The notes beneath the pieces were generated by a model that ran no database searches, was not told the origin of the DNA, and saw only the letters and a program-made list of their open reading frames with translations. This document shows positions 49,578-58,297 of a stretch of 64,000 nucleotides of DNA, piece by piece. Each line of letters begins with the position of its first letter. The first letter of the stretch is position 1. The translations under genes and the position numbers were made by a program. Origin of the DNA: Pseudomonas viridiflava (GTDB lineage Bacteria > Pseudomonadota > Gammaproteobacteria > Pseudomonadales > Pseudomonadaceae); contig NZ_UUPU01000020.1 of assembly GCF_900591205.1 (NCBI RefSeq), positions 1 to 64,000 on the forward strand, in the 5' to 3' direction.

Positions 49578-50858
49578 ATGGACGCATTGATTCTGTTGGG
49601 CAGTTTTATCGCCTTGATCCTGATCGGTATGCCGGTGGCCTACGCCCTCGGGCTGTCGGCGCTGATTGGCGCGTGGTGGATCGACATTCCGTTCCAGGCC
49701 CTGATGATTCAGGTGGCGGGCGGGGTGAACAAATTTTCGCTGATGGCGATTCCGTTCTTCGTGCTGGCCGGTGCGATCATGGCCGAAGGTGGGATGTCGC
49801 GCCGCTTGGTGGCGTTTGCCGGGGTGCTGGTGGGCTTCGTGCGCGGCGGTTTGTCGTTGGTCAACATCATGGCTTCGACATTTTTCGGGGCGATTTCCGG
49901 CTCGTCGGTGGCGGACACCGCCTCGGTCGGCTCGGTGCTGATCCCGGAAATGGAGCGCCGTGGTTACCCACGGGAGTTTGCCACCGCCGTGACCATCAGT
50001 GGCTCGGTGCAGGCGCTGCTGACCCCGCCCAGCCATAACTCGGTGCTCTACTCCCTGGCGGCGGGTGGCACGGTGTCCATCGCCTCGCTGTTTATGGCCG
50101 GCGTGGTCCCGGGCCTGCTGATGAGCGCGTGCCTGATGGTGCTGTGCCTGATTTTCGCGAAAAAACGCAACTACCCCAAGGGCGAAGTCATCCCCTTGAA
50201 ACAGGCGCTGAAAATCTGCGCCGATGCGCTCTGGGGCCTGATGGCCATGGTGATCATCCTCGGCGGCATCCTCTCGGGCATCTTCACCGCCACCGAGTCC
50301 GCCGCAATCGCGGTGCTCTGGGCATTCTTCGTGACCATGTTCATCTACCGCGACTACAAATGGAACGAGCTGCCCAAGCTGATGCACCGCACGGTGCGCA
50401 CCATTTCCATCGTGATGATCCTGATCGCCTTCGCCGCCAGCTTCGGCTACATCATGACCCTGATGCAGATCCCGGCGAAGATCACCACCCTGTTTCTGAC
50501 CCTGTCGGACAACCGCTACGTGATCCTGATGTGCATCAACATGATGCTGCTGTTGCTCGGCACGGTGATGGACATGGCGCCGCTGATTTTGATCCTCACG
50601 CCAATCCTGCTGCCGGTGATCCTCGGCATCGGCGTCGACCCGGTGCACTTCGGCATGATCATGCTGGTCAACCTCGGCATCGGCCTGATTACCCCGCCGG
50701 TGGGCGCGGTGTTGTTTGTGGGCGCGGCGGTGGGCAAGGTCAGCATCGAGAAAACCGTGAAGGCTATGCTGCCGTTTTATGGCGTATTGTTTTTGGTGTT
50801 GATGGCCGTGACCTATATTCCGGCACTGTCGCTGTGGCTCCCAAGCGTGGTGCTGTAA
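49578..50858 (+). CDS. TRAP transporter large permease (DctM)
   Basis: 426 residues, about 12 TM helices, the Na+-coupled transport subunit. Family features: IPFFVLAGAIMAEGGMSRRL, STFFGAISGSSVADTASVGS, and TPPSHNSVLYSLAAGG. Ends GKVSIEKTVKAMLPFYGVLF. Completes the DctPQM set for uronate uptake. Confidence 0.93.
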   Translation: MDALILLGSFIALILIGMPVAYALGLSALIGAWWIDIPFQALMIQVAGGVNKFSLMAIPFFVLAGAIMAEGGMSRRLVAFAGVLVGFVRGGLSLVNIMASTFFGAISGSSVADTASVGSVLIPEMERRGYPREFATAVTISGSVQALLTPPSHNSVLYSLAAGGTVSIASLFMAGVVPGLLMSACLMVLCLIFAKKRNYPKGEVIPLKQALKICADALWGLMAMVIILGGILSGIFTATESAAIAVLWAFFVTMFIYRDYKWNELPKLMHRTVRTISIVMILIAFAASFGYIMTLMQIPAKITTLFLTLSDNRYVILMCINMMLLLLGTVMDMAPLILILTPILLPVILGIGVDPVHFGMIMLVNLGIGLITPPVGAVLFVGAAVGKVSIEKTVKAMLPFYGVLFLVLMAVTYIPALSLWLPSVVL

Positions 50859-50884
50859 ATTTTCCCTCACACAACAACGATCAA

Positions 50885-50914
50885 ATGTGGGAGCGAGCAA
50901 GCCCGCTCCCACAT
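50885..50914. repeat. Short REP pair
   Basis: ATGTGGGAGCG and CGCTCCCACAT meet around AGCAAGCC; only the ends of the REPs are present. It may act as a dctM terminator. Confidence 0.7.
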
Positions 50915-50956
50915 TTTGAACACCCGTGTTTGTTCTATTTCATACGGCGGAACCCC

Positions 50957-51832
50957 ATGCCTTCGAACTTCGTCGAGCTCCAGGATCAATTCACCCACCT
51001 CACCCTGGCCCCCGCGGTGGGTGGCAGCATCGTCAACTGGAGCGTGCGCGCCACCGGGCAGCCGCTGTTGCGCCACAGCGATGAGCACGCGATCAATAGC
51101 GGGTTGCCGGGCAAACTGGGGTGCTACCCACTTGCACCCTGGTCCAACCGGATTGCCGAAGGCGGTTTTGACAACCCCGACGGTTGGCTGGCACTGACGC
51201 CCAACAATCCGCTGGACCCGCTGCCGATTCACGGCTCGGCGTGGCAGCAGGCGTGGCAGTTGGTCAGCCAGTCAGCGGATGAAGTGGTGCTGGCGGTGGA
51301 GTGCGGCACGCCGTTTGCCTATCGCGCCGAGCAGCGGTTTCGCTTGCACGACGGTGAACTGAGTATCCGCTTGCGCGTCACGCACCTGGCCGAAAAGCCC
51401 GCATGGCATGGGCTGGGGCTGCATCCCTACCTGCCGCGTCAGCCGGGTACACGCTTGCAGGCCAAGGCTGCGCAGGTGTGGTTGAGTGATGCGTCCAAGC
51501 TGCCCACGGGGCTGAACTCTATTCCGGCAGGCTGGGATTTCAGCCAGCCCAAGGCACTGCCGCAGGGCCTGGTGGACAATGGATTCTGCCAGTGGGACGG
51601 GCAGTGTGTGATCGAGCAACCGGAGCTGGGGTATAGGCTGGAATGCCAGGCGAGCGGGGCCGATTACTTTCTGTTGTTCTGCCCGCCGGGGCTGGGGTTC
51701 TTTTGCATCGAGCCGGTGAGCCATCCGGTGAATGCGCATCACCTGTCAGGGCGGCCCGGCCTGAAGCTGTTGGAGCAAGGCCAGTCAACCCAACTCGATT
51801 TCAGCCTGAAATACTGCCCACTGCAAGGGTGA
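50957..51832 (+). CDS. Aldose 1-epimerase family protein
   Basis: 291-residue galactose-mutarotase-like beta-sandwich. Recognised from LAPAVGGSIVNW, LAPWSNRIAEGGF, a first His in LPIHGSAWQQAW, a second in WHGLGLHPYLPR, and an acidic residue in FCIEPVSHPVNAHH. It should interconvert anomers of a sugar or uronate before Udh acts. Last gene of the uronate unit, after a short REP. The frame is open far upstream inside dctM (antisense-like shadow); the ATG at 50957 is the real start. Confidence 0.85.
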   Translation: MPSNFVELQDQFTHLTLAPAVGGSIVNWSVRATGQPLLRHSDEHAINSGLPGKLGCYPLAPWSNRIAEGGFDNPDGWLALTPNNPLDPLPIHGSAWQQAWQLVSQSADEVVLAVECGTPFAYRAEQRFRLHDGELSIRLRVTHLAEKPAWHGLGLHPYLPRQPGTRLQAKAAQVWLSDASKLPTGLNSIPAGWDFSQPKALPQGLVDNGFCQWDGQCVIEQPELGYRLECQASGADYFLLFCPPGLGFFCIEPVSHPVNAHHLSGRPGLKLLEQGQSTQLDFSLKYCPLQG

Positions 51833-51838
51833 GCTTTT

Positions 51839-51931
51839 GTGGCGAGGAAGCTTGCTCCCGTTCGGGTGCGCAGCGCCCGCAGGCTTTTTGGGGCCGCTGC
51901 GCAGCCCAACGGGAGCAAGCTCCCTCGCCAC
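51839..51931. repeat. REP-type repeat, second family
   Basis: GTGGCGAGGAAGCTTGCTCC and GGGAGCAAGCTCCCTCGCCAC form an inverted pair with an inner GGGTGCGCAGCGCCC dyad. The sequence differs from the other REPINs in the window. Confidence 0.85.
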
Positions 51932-51946
51932 AAGATCGGCGTAGTG

Positions 51947-53092
51947 TCAGGGCGGTGAGTTTTTCAGGCGGCCGGCGGTGTCGATACTGACGACTACAGA
52001 CAACCCTGGCCGCAAGCGCTCGCTCTCGGCCTGGTCGGGGTCTACCGTGATCCGCACCGGCACCCGCTGGGCGATTTTCACAAAGTTGCCGGTGGCGTTG
52101 TCCGCCTGCAACAGGCTGAACTCCGACCCGGTCGCCGGGGAAATATGCTGCACCGTGCCATGAAACTTGCGGTGGTTAAGCGCATCCACGGTAAACGTCA
52201 CCGGCTGGCCGACCTGCACGTTATCCATCTGGGTTTCTTTCATATTGGCGATCACCCACAGCTGCTTCGGCACCAGCGCCATCAACTGCGCGCCGGAGTT
52301 GACGTAGGCGCCGAGTCGCACGCCGATCTGCCCCAGCTGGCCGTCACGCGGCGCGGTAATGCGGGTGTTCGACAGATCAATGCGCGCCAGCTCTACCGCC
52401 GCTTCGGCACTGGCCACCGCCGCTTCCAGGGAGCCTCGATTGACGATCACCGTCTGCAGATCCTGGCGGGCGATTTCCAGGCTGGCCTGGGCCTGGGCCA
52501 CCGCCGCGATGGTCTGCGCATTGGCGGCGCGGGTTACGTCCAGCTCGCGCTTGGACACCGAACCGTCGCTGATCAGCTCTTCATTACGGCGCAGGTCGGC
52601 AGTGCTTTTTCGCGCCTGGGCCTGGCTGTCCACCAGCGCGGCCTGGCGCAGCTTGATGGTGGCTTCGGCGCTGTTGCGTTGCTGTACCACGTTGGCCAGC
52701 GCAGCCTTTTGCACCGCCAGTTGCGCCAACGCCTGGTCGAGGCGCTGCTGATAGATACGGTCATCCAGACGCACCAGCAGGTCGCCGGCCTTGACGTATT
52801 GGAAGTCCTGCACCGGCACTTCAAATACATAGCCGCTGAGCTGCGGACCAATGATCGTCACCTGGCCGCGCACCAGGGCGTTTTCAGTGGTTTCCACCGC
52901 GCTGCTGAACGGCGGCAGTTGCCAGGCGTACAGCACGATCAACACGCCGACGATGGCAATCGCGGCAAAGCCCAGGGACGAGATGATGCGCACCCGCAAC
53001 GGCCGCAGCTCGGTGGGCACGGCGCCTGGCGGCGTACTGCCCTCCGGGGTGGAAGCGATGGCGGTGGTGGTGGTTGTCGAAGGTTCGGTCAT
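51947..53092 (-). CDS. HlyD-family efflux adaptor (EmrA-like)
   Basis: 381 residues. A Thr/Pro-rich cytosolic tail, one TM helix (AAIAIVGVLIVLYAWQL), then lipoyl and coiled-coil parts: ENALVRGQVTIIGPQLSGYV, a long helix with IARQDLQTVIVNRGSLEAAV, and the barrel at FTVDALNHRKFHGTVQ. Works with the DHA2 permease. Four-base overlap (53089-53092) with the permease gene. ATG at 53092; the extension to 53152 overlaps the permease. Confidence 0.88.
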   Translation of the reverse strand: MTEPSTTTTTAIASTPEGSTPPGAVPTELRPLRVRIISSLGFAAIAIVGVLIVLYAWQLPPFSSAVETTENALVRGQVTIIGPQLSGYVFEVPVQDFQYVKAGDLLVRLDDRIYQQRLDQALAQLAVQKAALANVVQQRNSAEATIKLRQAALVDSQAQARKSTADLRRNEELISDGSVSKRELDVTRAANAQTIAAVAQAQASLEIARQDLQTVIVNRGSLEAAVASAEAAVELARIDLSNTRITAPRDGQLGQIGVRLGAYVNSGAQLMALVPKQLWVIANMKETQMDNVQVGQPVTFTVDALNHRKFHGTVQHISPATGSEFSLLQADNATGNFVKIAQRVPVRITVDPDQAESERLRPGLSVVVSIDTAGRLKNSPP

Positions 53093-54735
53093 GAAGTTGC
53101 GCCGCTGGGTTGAACGGGAGTGGCTGCTGCCTTGGTGGTGCTCATCAGCCACAGACTGCGGATAAAGATCCAGATCATGGTCAGGATCGCGATGATCGCG
53201 ATCAGCATGAAGACATCGTTGTAAGCCATCACATTCGCCTCACGCGTGGCCGCTGTGGCCAGGCTGCGAATGCCCATCAGATTGCGCAGCTCCGGGTCGG
53301 CGACGATGCCGCCATAGGCCGAACCGCCGCTCTGCACGCGTGCGGCCACACGCGGGTCGAGCAGGGTCAGGTGCTCCACGATCATGCTGGAGTGATACTT
53401 CTCGCGCACGATCTGAAACGTGCCCAACAACGCCGCGCCAATCAGGCCGCCGAGGTTTTGGCAGATCCCGAACATCACCGAAAAGCTCACCAGGTTGCGC
53501 GGGTTGGTCAACACGTTTTTGGTGCCGAGCACCATGGTCGGCCCCAGGAAGAACGTACCGCCGAAGCCTAGCAGGAACTGGCTGATATACAGGTTCTGCG
53601 GCCGCGTCAGGTTACTCGAAAAACTGTCCATCACCGAACCTGTGGCCATCAGCGCCAGGGAAATCACCAACGGCATCAGCAAGTGCGCCGGGTTGATCGT
53701 CAGCGCACTGACCGCCAGCCCGGCAATCGCGCCGGCCAGCATCACCACGTACAGGGTGTGCATCTGCTGGTAGCTCATGTTCAGCATCTGCATGAACCCG
53801 ACTGCGCCGGTGGACTGTTCGGACAGCACCATGCGAATCAGGATCACCGCCAGCGCCAGGCGAATCATCACGCCACTGCCCAGCCAGCGGGTCATCAGCA
53901 TCGGGTTGGCGCGGTTATGCTCGATGGCCAGGCCAGCCATGATCAATACCAGGGAACAGGCCGAGGCCACACCGATCCACGGCGCCTCCAGCCACCAGTC
54001 GATACGCCCCAGGGAGAGCACCGCGCAGAGCAAGGCCACGCCGGTGGCGAGGATGGCGAAGGTGAGGAAGTCGAGTTTTTCAAAGGTCTTGAAGCGGTCG
54101 CCAGGCGGTAGTCTGAGCAGGAATACGCAGCCCAAGCAGATCAGCGCCATGCCCAGCTCGAACAGGTACAGGCCGCGCCATTCGGCAATTTGCAGCAAGT
54201 CTTCGGAGAACAGCCGCGCCAGCGGCAAGGCCAACTGCGCAGTGCCCAGCCCCAGTACCAGGGCCTTCAGGCGCCACTTCGCCGGAAACGCCTGGATCAT
54301 GTAGTACAAACCCAGCGAACTCAGCGCGGCCCCCACCATGCCGTGGGCCGCACGTACAGCGATGGCCGAATTGAGATCGTTGACGAACAAGTGGGCGAAG
54401 GTCACCAGCGCATACAGCACCAGGAACACCTCGGTAAACGCCCGCAGGCCGAACTGCTGGCGAAACTTCACCAGCAGCAGGTTCATGCACACGTTGGTCA
54501 TCACATAGGCGGCGGGCAGCCAGGCCATTTCTGCGGTGGTCGCACCCAGTGCGCCTTGCAGGTATTGCAGGTTGGCGATCACCAGCGCGTTGCCCAGGCC
54601 CCCGGTGATGGCCACGAGTACGCCGACCATCGCGAACAGCCAACGCTTGTGCGTCGGGTGCAACGGCGTCGACGGCGAACCGGGCAGGCTCGGGCGCTCG
54701 TGGGGTTCCCAGGTGTGGGGGGTGTATTTGTTCAT
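53089..54735 (-). CDS. MFS permease, DHA2 family (EmrB-like)
   Basis: 548 residues with about 14 TM segments. Motif-like regions: EMAWLPAAYVMTNVCMNLLL, HGMVGAALSSLGLYYMIQAF, and FSVMFGICQNLGGLIGAALL. EmrB-type drug/H+ antiporter. First gene of a two-gene efflux unit, 117 bases after the TetR gene on the same strand, so the TetR gene may drive it as well. Confidence 0.88.
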   Translation of the reverse strand: MNKYTPHTWEPHERPSLPGSPSTPLHPTHKRWLFAMVGVLVAITGGLGNALVIANLQYLQGALGATTAEMAWLPAAYVMTNVCMNLLLVKFRQQFGLRAFTEVFLVLYALVTFAHLFVNDLNSAIAVRAAHGMVGAALSSLGLYYMIQAFPAKWRLKALVLGLGTAQLALPLARLFSEDLLQIAEWRGLYLFELGMALICLGCVFLLRLPPGDRFKTFEKLDFLTFAILATGVALLCAVLSLGRIDWWLEAPWIGVASACSLVLIMAGLAIEHNRANPMLMTRWLGSGVMIRLALAVILIRMVLSEQSTGAVGFMQMLNMSYQQMHTLYVVMLAGAIAGLAVSALTINPAHLLMPLVISLALMATGSVMDSFSSNLTRPQNLYISQFLLGFGGTFFLGPTMVLGTKNVLTNPRNLVSFSVMFGICQNLGGLIGAALLGTFQIVREKYHSSMIVEHLTLLDPRVAARVQSGGSAYGGIVADPELRNLMGIRSLATAATREANVMAYNDVFMLIAIIAILTMIWIFIRSLWLMSTTKAAATPVQPSGATS

Positions 54736-54852
54736 TCGATGACCTAGATGACCCGACGGGTGAGGTCGGTAAAACCAATACTCAGAGACAGTAAACCTGA
54801 GCAGAGTTCATCTTGCCATCCTGGGCGTCTCGGTTCGCGCCCATCCAGCCAC

Positions 54853-55440
54853 TCAGCGGCTGCTTTCTTTACTCGAGGGCAGTGCTGCCATTATTTGCGC
54901 ATGGCACGTTTCGAGTATTTCGTCCGCCAGCGGGGAATCATCCGGACACGCCCGTGACAGCATGACCGCACCGATTGCATGGGCCAACAGGTCGATCATT
55001 TTTGCGCGAGCCTCTTGCGTCGTCGTCTCCAGACCTGCGGTGTATTTTTCTTGAAGGGCTGCAAGCGTGTTTTCAACGCCACTGGCAAAAGTCGCTTTCA
55101 AATCATCTGACTGACGGGCAGCGTCCCCACACAAGGCCGCCAGGGTGCAACCCTCGCCCCTGCCGTCTCGGTGATCCCTCGACACGTATAGATCTACAAA
55201 CCCTGGGATGTCGAGATTGCAAACACCCGACAGGGATTTTGAAAGGCTGTTTTCAGCGGCTTCCGCCATCAAATCCGCCTTGGAACCGAAGTGCTTGTAA
55301 AAGCCGCCCTGGGTAAAACCAGCCGTGGCCATAAGCTCCGCCACACCCACGCCATCGTAACCACGCTCACGAAACAGCTCTGACGCCGTCTCCACGATAT
55401 GGGCTCGGTTGGCGAGTGATTGGGTCTTGGTGATCTTCAT
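54853..55440 (-). CDS. TetR-family regulator of the SDR/MDR and EmrAB-like genes
   Basis: 195 residues. Helix-turn-helix: IVETASELFRERGYDGVGVA and AGFTQGGFYKHFGSKADLMA, a pattern of the AcrR/NemR-like subgroup. The C-terminal ligand domain has GEGCTLAALCGDAARQ with two cysteines nine residues apart, of possible redox or electrophile sensing use. It is divergent from the SDR operon across a very long dyad, and codirectional with the pump genes. Confidence 0.87.
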   Translation of the reverse strand: MKITKTQSLANRAHIVETASELFRERGYDGVGVAELMATAGFTQGGFYKHFGSKADLMAEAAENSLSKSLSGVCNLDIPGFVDLYVSRDHRDGRGEGCTLAALCGDAARQSDDLKATFASGVENTLAALQEKYTAGLETTTQEARAKMIDLLAHAIGAVMLSRACPDDSPLADEILETCHAQIMAALPSSKESSR

Positions 55441-55472
55441 TTCGTGCCCTGCGCCTCCTGAACAATGGCCTG

Positions 55473-55533
55473 ACTATACTCTGATGTCGATCACAATCAA
55501 AACGGTTGACACGTTTGATTATGATCGACATCA
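55473..55533. promoter_or_regulatory. Long operator dyad and divergent promoters (TetR / SDR operon)
   Basis: TGATGTCGATCACAATCAAA (55482-55501) and its inverted copy TTTGATTATGATCGACATCA (55514-55533) are 20-base arms with one mismatch and a 12-base spacer. The spacer contains TTGACA (55506-55511), a consensus -35 for the forward genes. On the reverse strand TTGATT (55495-55500) and TATAGT (55473-55478), 16 bases apart, make a tetR promoter. The TetR protein would thus control both directions. Confidence 0.75.
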
Positions 55534-55594
55534 TAAAAGCATGAACGGTCACCGACACTGAATGGCTTACCCCTCCATCCAAGAGCACTTAGTT

Positions 55595-56383
55595 ATGAGC
55601 ATCCCTGAAACCGTACTGATTACCGGCGCCTCAACAGGCATTGGCGCGACCTACGCCGAGCGTTTTGCCCAACGTGGGCACAACCTGGTGCTGGTTGCCC
55701 GCGACAAAGGCCGGTTGGACGCACTCGCCTCCCAGCTGCGTGAGAAACACGCGGTTTGCGTCGACGTGATCCAGGCAGACCTGACGCAAACCGCTGATTT
55801 GAACACCGTCGAAGCGCGCCTGCGCGATGACGCCAGTATCGGCATCCTGGTGAACAATGCGGGGGCCGCCCAATCCGGCAGCTTCATTGAGCAGTCCACC
55901 GACAGCGTGGCTAACCTGGTCGCGCTCAACACCACGGCACTGGTGCGGCTCGCCAGCGCCATCGCTCCACGCCTGGCACACGCCGGTCATGGCGCGATTA
56001 TCAACATCGGCTCGGTGGTGGGGCTTGCGCCTGAATTCGGGATGAGCGTCTACGGTGCAACCAAGGCATTTGTGTTGTTTCTATCGCAAGGGTTGAGCCT
56101 TGAACTCTCGCCTAAAGGCGTCTACGTGCAAGCGGTTCTGCCGGCAGCCACCCGCACGGAAATCTGGGAACGTGCAGGCATCGACATCAATACCCTGAGC
56201 GAGGTGATGGCTGTGGACGATCTGGTCGATGCTGCGCTGGTCGGTTTTGATCGTCGCGAGCCGGTGACCATTCCGCCGTTACAGGACGGCGCCCGTTGGG
56301 ATGCGCTGCAGGCCGCCCGCCAAGGTTTGCTTGCAGAGATTCGCCAATCGGTGGTCGCCAAGCGTTATCAAGCCGAGGCGTGA
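55595..56383 (+). CDS. SDR family oxidoreductase (NAD(P)-dependent)
   Basis: 262 residues. NAD(P) motif LITGASTGIGATYAERFA, NNAG in GILVNNAGAAQSG, catalytic Ser in IINIGSVVGLAP and YxxxK in VYGATKAFV. Substrate unknown. Start MSIPETVLITG at 55595; an upstream in-frame ATG at 55562 adds 11 residues without homology. First gene of the forward operon under the long dyad. Confidence 0.85.
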   Translation: MSIPETVLITGASTGIGATYAERFAQRGHNLVLVARDKGRLDALASQLREKHAVCVDVIQADLTQTADLNTVEARLRDDASIGILVNNAGAAQSGSFIEQSTDSVANLVALNTTALVRLASAIAPRLAHAGHGAIINIGSVVGLAPEFGMSVYGATKAFVLFLSQGLSLELSPKGVYVQAVLPAATRTEIWERAGIDINTLSEVMAVDDLVDAALVGFDRREPVTIPPLQDGARWDALQAARQGLLAEIRQSVVAKRYQAEA

Positions 56384-56412
56384 TTGCCCTGCAAAGCCAT
56401 GAGATCTGAATC

Positions 56413-57411
56413 ATGAAAGCCTTCCTGATCGACCGTTACGGCAAGAACCCTGGACGCATCGGCGAGGTGCCGGAACCGGAACCGGGCATCAACGATGTCC
56501 TGGTTCAGGTGCATGCCAGCAGCGTCAACCTGCTGGATTCGAAGATCAGCACAGGTGAATTCAAACTGATCCTGCCTTACACATTCCCGCTGATTATGGG
56601 CAATGACCTGGCCGGTGTGGTGGTTCGCGTGGGGCCAGGCGTGCGCAACTTCAAGCCCGGTGACGAGGTCTATGCGCGCCCGCCCCAGGCGCGCATCGGA
56701 GGCTTTGCCGAGCTGATCGCGATTGAGGAAAGTGCCGTCGCATTGAAACCCGACAATACCAGCATGGAACAAGCCGCCTCCCTCCCCCTGGTCGCGCTGA
56801 CTGCCTGGCAGGTGCTGGTTGAAACCGCCCGATTGAAGAAGGGGCAAAAGGTCTTTATCCATGCGGGCTCCGGGGGTGTCGGCAGCGTTGCCATCCAGCT
56901 TGCAAAACACCTGGGCGCTTTCGTTGCCACGACCACCAGCACCGCGAACGTGGAGTGGGTCAAGGCGTTGGGCGCAGACGTGGTCATCGACTACAAGCAG
57001 CAAAACTTCGAAACCGTGTTGCGCGACTACGACGTCGTATTGAACAGCCTGGGCCCGGTCGAGCTGGAAAAATCCCTCGGTATTCTCAAGCCTGGCGGCC
57101 AACTTATCTCCATCTCGGGGCCACCCACTGCAGAGTTTGCACAAGCACAACAGCTGTTCTGGGGCCTGGGCTGGGTAATGCGTCTGTTAAGCAGCGGCAT
57201 ACGCAGAAAAGCCCGCAAACGGGGCATCACCTATGCGTTCGTGTTCATGCGTGCGAGCGGTGCTCAATTGCAGAAAATCACTGCGCTTGTCGAGTCTGGA
57301 GCTATCACACCGGTGATCGACCGAGTCTTCCCTTTCGAGGCAACGGCGCAGGCATTGAGCTATGTCGAAGGGGGCAGAGCCAAAGGCAAGGTAGTCGTCA
57401 AGATCATATGA
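56413..57411 (+). CDS. Zinc-free MDR-family NADPH oxidoreductase (quinone reductase-like)
   Basis: 332 residues of the medium-chain dehydrogenase/quinone-oxidoreductase type. GroES-like N-domain with LPYTFPLIMGNDLAGVVVRV; NADPH motif VFIHAGSGGVGSVAIQLAKH; no structural zinc cysteines. Probably reduces quinones or reactive enones. 29 bases after the SDR gene, so co-transcribed. Confidence 0.87.
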   Translation: MKAFLIDRYGKNPGRIGEVPEPEPGINDVLVQVHASSVNLLDSKISTGEFKLILPYTFPLIMGNDLAGVVVRVGPGVRNFKPGDEVYARPPQARIGGFAELIAIEESAVALKPDNTSMEQAASLPLVALTAWQVLVETARLKKGQKVFIHAGSGGVGSVAIQLAKHLGAFVATTTSTANVEWVKALGADVVIDYKQQNFETVLRDYDVVLNSLGPVELEKSLGILKPGGQLISISGPPTAEFAQAQQLFWGLGWVMRLLSSGIRRKARKRGITYAFVFMRASGAQLQKITALVESGAITPVIDRVFPFEATAQALSYVEGGRAKGKVVVKII

Positions 57412-57454
57412 CCAAGCAGGCCCTCACTCACTGAAACTCACGACCGGGTACTCA

Positions 57455-58267
57455 ATGAAAACATCTTCCAAAAAAACCGCGATAGTCACCGGTGCATCAT
57501 CCGGCATTGGTCAAGCGACCGCTGAAGCGCTGTTGCATGCCGGGTATACGGTATTCGGCACGAGTCGCAAGGCGCATGCCAGCCCAGCGCCGGTGTGCAT
57601 GCTCACTTGCGAGGTGACTAGCGAGGAGTCTGTGAGTGCGCTCGTTTGCAGCGTACTCGCGCAGACCGGGCGGATCGACTTGTTGGTTAATAATGCGGGG
57701 GTCGGCCTGGTCGGCGGCGCCGAGGAGTTTTCGATCGCCCAGGTGCAGGCATTGTTCGATGTCAATTTGTTCGGCGTTATCCGCATGACCAATGCGGTAC
57801 TGCCGTCGATGCGCGAGCGTGGCCAGGGGCGCATCATCAATATCGGTTCGATTCTGGGGTTGGTGCCCGCGCCCTACTCGGCCCATTATTCGGCGGTCAA
57901 GCACGCACTGGAGGGCTATTCCGAATCGCTTGATCACGAGGTTCGTGCCTTCAATATTCGGGCCTCGGTGATTGAGCCGGCATTCGTGCGTACCGTCTTC
58001 GATCAAAACGGCATTGAGCCGGACTCACGGTTGCGGGAGTACGATCAGCCCAGAGCCGGTTTCCGGGCACTGCTGGCTGAGGTGATGCCCAACGCCGATC
58101 TTCCAGAAGTGGTGGCGGCAGTCGTCGTGAAAGCCGCGACCGATGCCCGCCCCCAGCATCGCTACACGGCTGGCAAGGCAGCGCGACAAATCAGTTTGCT
58201 GCGCCGTTTTGCTCCCGCAGGGTTCTTCGATAAAGCCTTGCGTAAGCAATTTCGCCTGCCGGTTTGA
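57455..58267 (+). CDS. SDR family oxidoreductase
   Basis: 270 residues. Motifs: AIVTGASSGIGQATAEALLH, LVNNAGVGLVGG, RIINIGSILGLVPAPY with the catalytic Ser, and YSAVKHALEGYSESL (YxxxK). C-terminal region typical of the short steroid-dehydrogenase-like SDRs. Third gene of the operon, 43 bases after the MDR gene. Confidence 0.87.
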   Translation: MKTSSKKTAIVTGASSGIGQATAEALLHAGYTVFGTSRKAHASPAPVCMLTCEVTSEESVSALVCSVLAQTGRIDLLVNNAGVGLVGGAEEFSIAQVQALFDVNLFGVIRMTNAVLPSMRERGQGRIINIGSILGLVPAPYSAHYSAVKHALEGYSESLDHEVRAFNIRASVIEPAFVRTVFDQNGIEPDSRLREYDQPRAGFRALLAEVMPNADLPEVVAAVVVKAATDARPQHRYTAGKAARQISLLRRFAPAGFFDKALRKQFRLPV

Positions 58268-58297
58268 GCCACAAAACGTGCGATTCAGCCAGCAAAC

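Noticed and set aside
49443..50912. 489-codon frame antisense to dctM
   Set aside because: Extreme His/Gln/Arg content and no start signal; shadow of the TRAP gene.
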